46,016 bases of DNA from the NCBI GenBank assembly GCA_041661865.1, contig JBAZTO010000033.1, positions 1-46,016 of the forward strand, read 5' to 3'. Position numbers and translations under genes: made by a program. Shown here piece by piece: positions 44,641-46,016 of the stretch. Below the pieces are notes generated by a model. The model saw only the letters and a program-made list of their open reading frames with translations, did no database searches and was not told the origin of the DNA. Origin of the DNA: JBAZTO01 sp041661865 (GTDB lineage: Bacteria; Planctomycetota; Phycisphaerae; SM23-33). The first letter of the stretch is position 1. Each line of letters opens with the position of its first letter.

Positions 44641-45738
44641 GTGAATCCGGAACGAGCCGCCAAGCACCAGCAAGTGGCCAACTATCTCGAAGAGCATCGC
44701 CTCGGCGCGGTGCTGCTCAGCCGCCGCTGCAACTTCAGTTGGTACACCTGCGGGGCGCGCAACTACGTGGGCAACGCCTGCGAGATCGGCAATAGCTGGC
44801 TGCTGGTGAGCAAGGGCGGCGCGTGCGTGCTGACCAACAACATCGAGGGGCCTCGCCTGAAGGACGAGGAACTGGGCGAGATCGAATTGGCCTCCTTCGC
44901 CTGGCCCGACGCCGCCGAGCGCGACAAGGTCTTCCGCAAAATGATCGGCCCGATGAGGATCGCCGTCGATGCGCCCGTCACCGGCGTGGAGGCGGCCGTG
45001 CTGGGCCGGGATTTCGACATGCTCCGCTGGAGGCTCAGCGACAGTGAGATCCTCCGCTACCGCGAGCTTTGCGACGATACGGTCGCGGCCATGGAAGGCG
45101 TGGCCCGTGCGGCCAAAGCCGGCATGAGCGAGTACGAGCTGGCCGCGGCGCTGTCAGCGGCGTTGTTGGCGCGGTCCTGCCAGCCGTGGGTGACCCTGGT
45201 GGCCGGTGACGACCGCGTTGAGAAGTACCGCCACCCGCTGCCCACCGAAAAGAAGGTGCGGAAGTATTTCATGCTCGTCACCTGCGCCGAGCGCGGCGGG
45301 TTGCTTTCGGCCTGCACGCGCCTGGCGTCGTTCGGTCCCCTCTCGCGCGACCTGTCCCTCAAGCACCAGGCCGTGGCGAACGTGGATGCGGCGTTGATCT
45401 CTTCGACGCGGCCGGGCGTGTCGCTGGGCGAACTGTTCGAGTTGGCCAAGGCCGCCTACGCCGAGACGGGATACCCCGATCAGTGGCGGCTGCATCATCA
45501 GGGCGGCTCCTGCGGCTACCAGCCGCGCGAGGTCAAGGCCGGCCCCGGCGAACAGGCCGCGGTCCTGGCCGACCAGGCCTTCGCGTGGAACCCCTCGATC
45601 ACCGGCACCAAGAGCGAGGACACGATCTTCTGCCGCGCCGACGGCTGCGAAGTGCTGGGGGGCAAGAGCGATTGGCCGATGATCGAAGGCCGATGGAAGG
45701 GCGCCAGCATTCCCCGGCCGGACATTCTGGTGCTCTAG
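44641..45738 (+). CDS. M24 (Xaa-Pro aminopeptidase-like) family protein with lost metal ligands
   Basis: This 365-residue protein has the creatinase/prolidase layout: an N-terminal domain (1-125) and a pita-bread domain (130-350). In active M24 enzymes two aspartates, a histidine and two glutamates bind two metals. Here the aspartate positions read Thr214 (FMLVTCAERGG) and Ala224 (LLSACTR), and the first glutamate reads Asn317 (AFAWNPSITG). His286 (LHHQGGSCGY) and Glu326 (KSEDTIF) remain. It is probably not a metallopeptidase and its real role is unknown. GTG 44641 is the likely start. Confidence 0.85.
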   Translation: MNPERAAKHQQVANYLEEHRLGAVLLSRRCNFSWYTCGARNYVGNACEIGNSWLLVSKGGACVLTNNIEGPRLKDEELGEIELASFAWPDAAERDKVFRKMIGPMRIAVDAPVTGVEAAVLGRDFDMLRWRLSDSEILRYRELCDDTVAAMEGVARAAKAGMSEYELAAALSAALLARSCQPWVTLVAGDDRVEKYRHPLPTEKKVRKYFMLVTCAERGGLLSACTRLASFGPLSRDLSLKHQAVANVDAALISSTRPGVSLGELFELAKAAYAETGYPDQWRLHHQGGSCGYQPREVKAGPGEQAAVLADQAFAWNPSITGTKSEDTIFCRADGCEVLGGKSDWPMIEGRWKGASIPRPDILVL

Positions 45739-46016
45739 CTAAGCAGGTGAGAGGTTAGAGGTGAGCAAGTCATAATGCACCGGCCTCTAGCCCGCATATT
45801 TCACACTGGGTGCTGAGGGCGTATGTAGAGGGTAGAGGGGTGTGGGCGGATGGATTTGTGGTGGTCGCGCGGCGGGTCGGCGCGAACTCCCCCCTTACCC
45901 CCACCGGCGGAATCGAGTTGTGTTGGGGTCAGGTAGCCGGAGCGGGAACGCACCTCCAATCTCGCAGATTGCGGAGGATGGTTGCGAATGTGTTTTGCAG
46001 CGGGAACCCGCTGGCC
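45739..46016. other. Right-end non-coding stretch
   Basis: No gene is seen up to the window edge. GAGGTTAGAGGTGAGCAAG and CCTCTAG near 45750-45788 recall the GTTAGAGG hairpins at 14.1 and 25.3 kb, but the interior differs. Confidence 0.35.

Overview
The window is GC-rich bacterial chromosome with long protein-coding runs separated by repeat-laden intergenic DNA. Two secreted proteins end in PEP-CTERM sorting tails. The flagellar type III export genes have unusual architectures, coaB and coaC are separate genes, and short palindromic repeats are abundant. Together these suggest a planctomycete, probably of the Phycisphaerae. This is inference from gene content; no rRNA or tRNA gene is present to confirm it.

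Left part (1-14.1 kb): housekeeping genes. Rightward: pheA, tpiA, secG (with an unusual extra domain), a YicC-type endoribonuclease, gmk, rpoZ, separate coaC and coaB, dut, ftsK and a glycosyltransferase. Leftward: dapA, then a pdxJ-flavodoxin operon. A tandem array between the glycosyltransferase and dapA joins the 3' ends of both genes.

Middle part (14.1-26.2 kb): a leftward SUMF1-like protein with a PEP-CTERM tail, two leftward LptF/LptG-type permeases, and a leftward sensor kinase plus receiver-GGDEF pair. Then come a rightward sigma-54 activator, a gene for a degenerate receiver-like protein behind a near-consensus sigma-54 promoter, a terminator, a structured leader and a PEP-CTERM protein. 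The part ends with a REP-associated tyrosine transposase (RAYT) bracketed by inverted REP hairpins.

Right part (26.3-40.8 kb): a flagellar cluster headed by a MerR-like regulator. The order is fliF-fliG (one fused gene), fliH, fliI, fliJ, a SpoA-only fliN-like gene, fliO, fliP, fliQ, fliR, flhB (lacking its autocleavage domain), flhA, flhF, flhG and a sigma-28-type factor. Many neighbours overlap by four bases, which implies translational coupling. No fliM, hook, filament or motor genes are in the window.

Far right (41.1-46 kb): pgk, rpe, accD and a metal-site-deficient M24 peptidase homologue.

Across the window lie several families of short palindromic elements arranged as paired, inverted hairpins (REPIN-like). 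Nested copies, an empty-versus-filled site, a flanking direct duplication and a copy read through inside fliO all indicate that they have moved. The most notable findings are the natural FliF-FliG fusion that skips the FliF/FliG binding interface, the FlhB without NPTH, the RAYT/REP system with compensated stems, and the sigma-54/PEP-CTERM regulatory locus.
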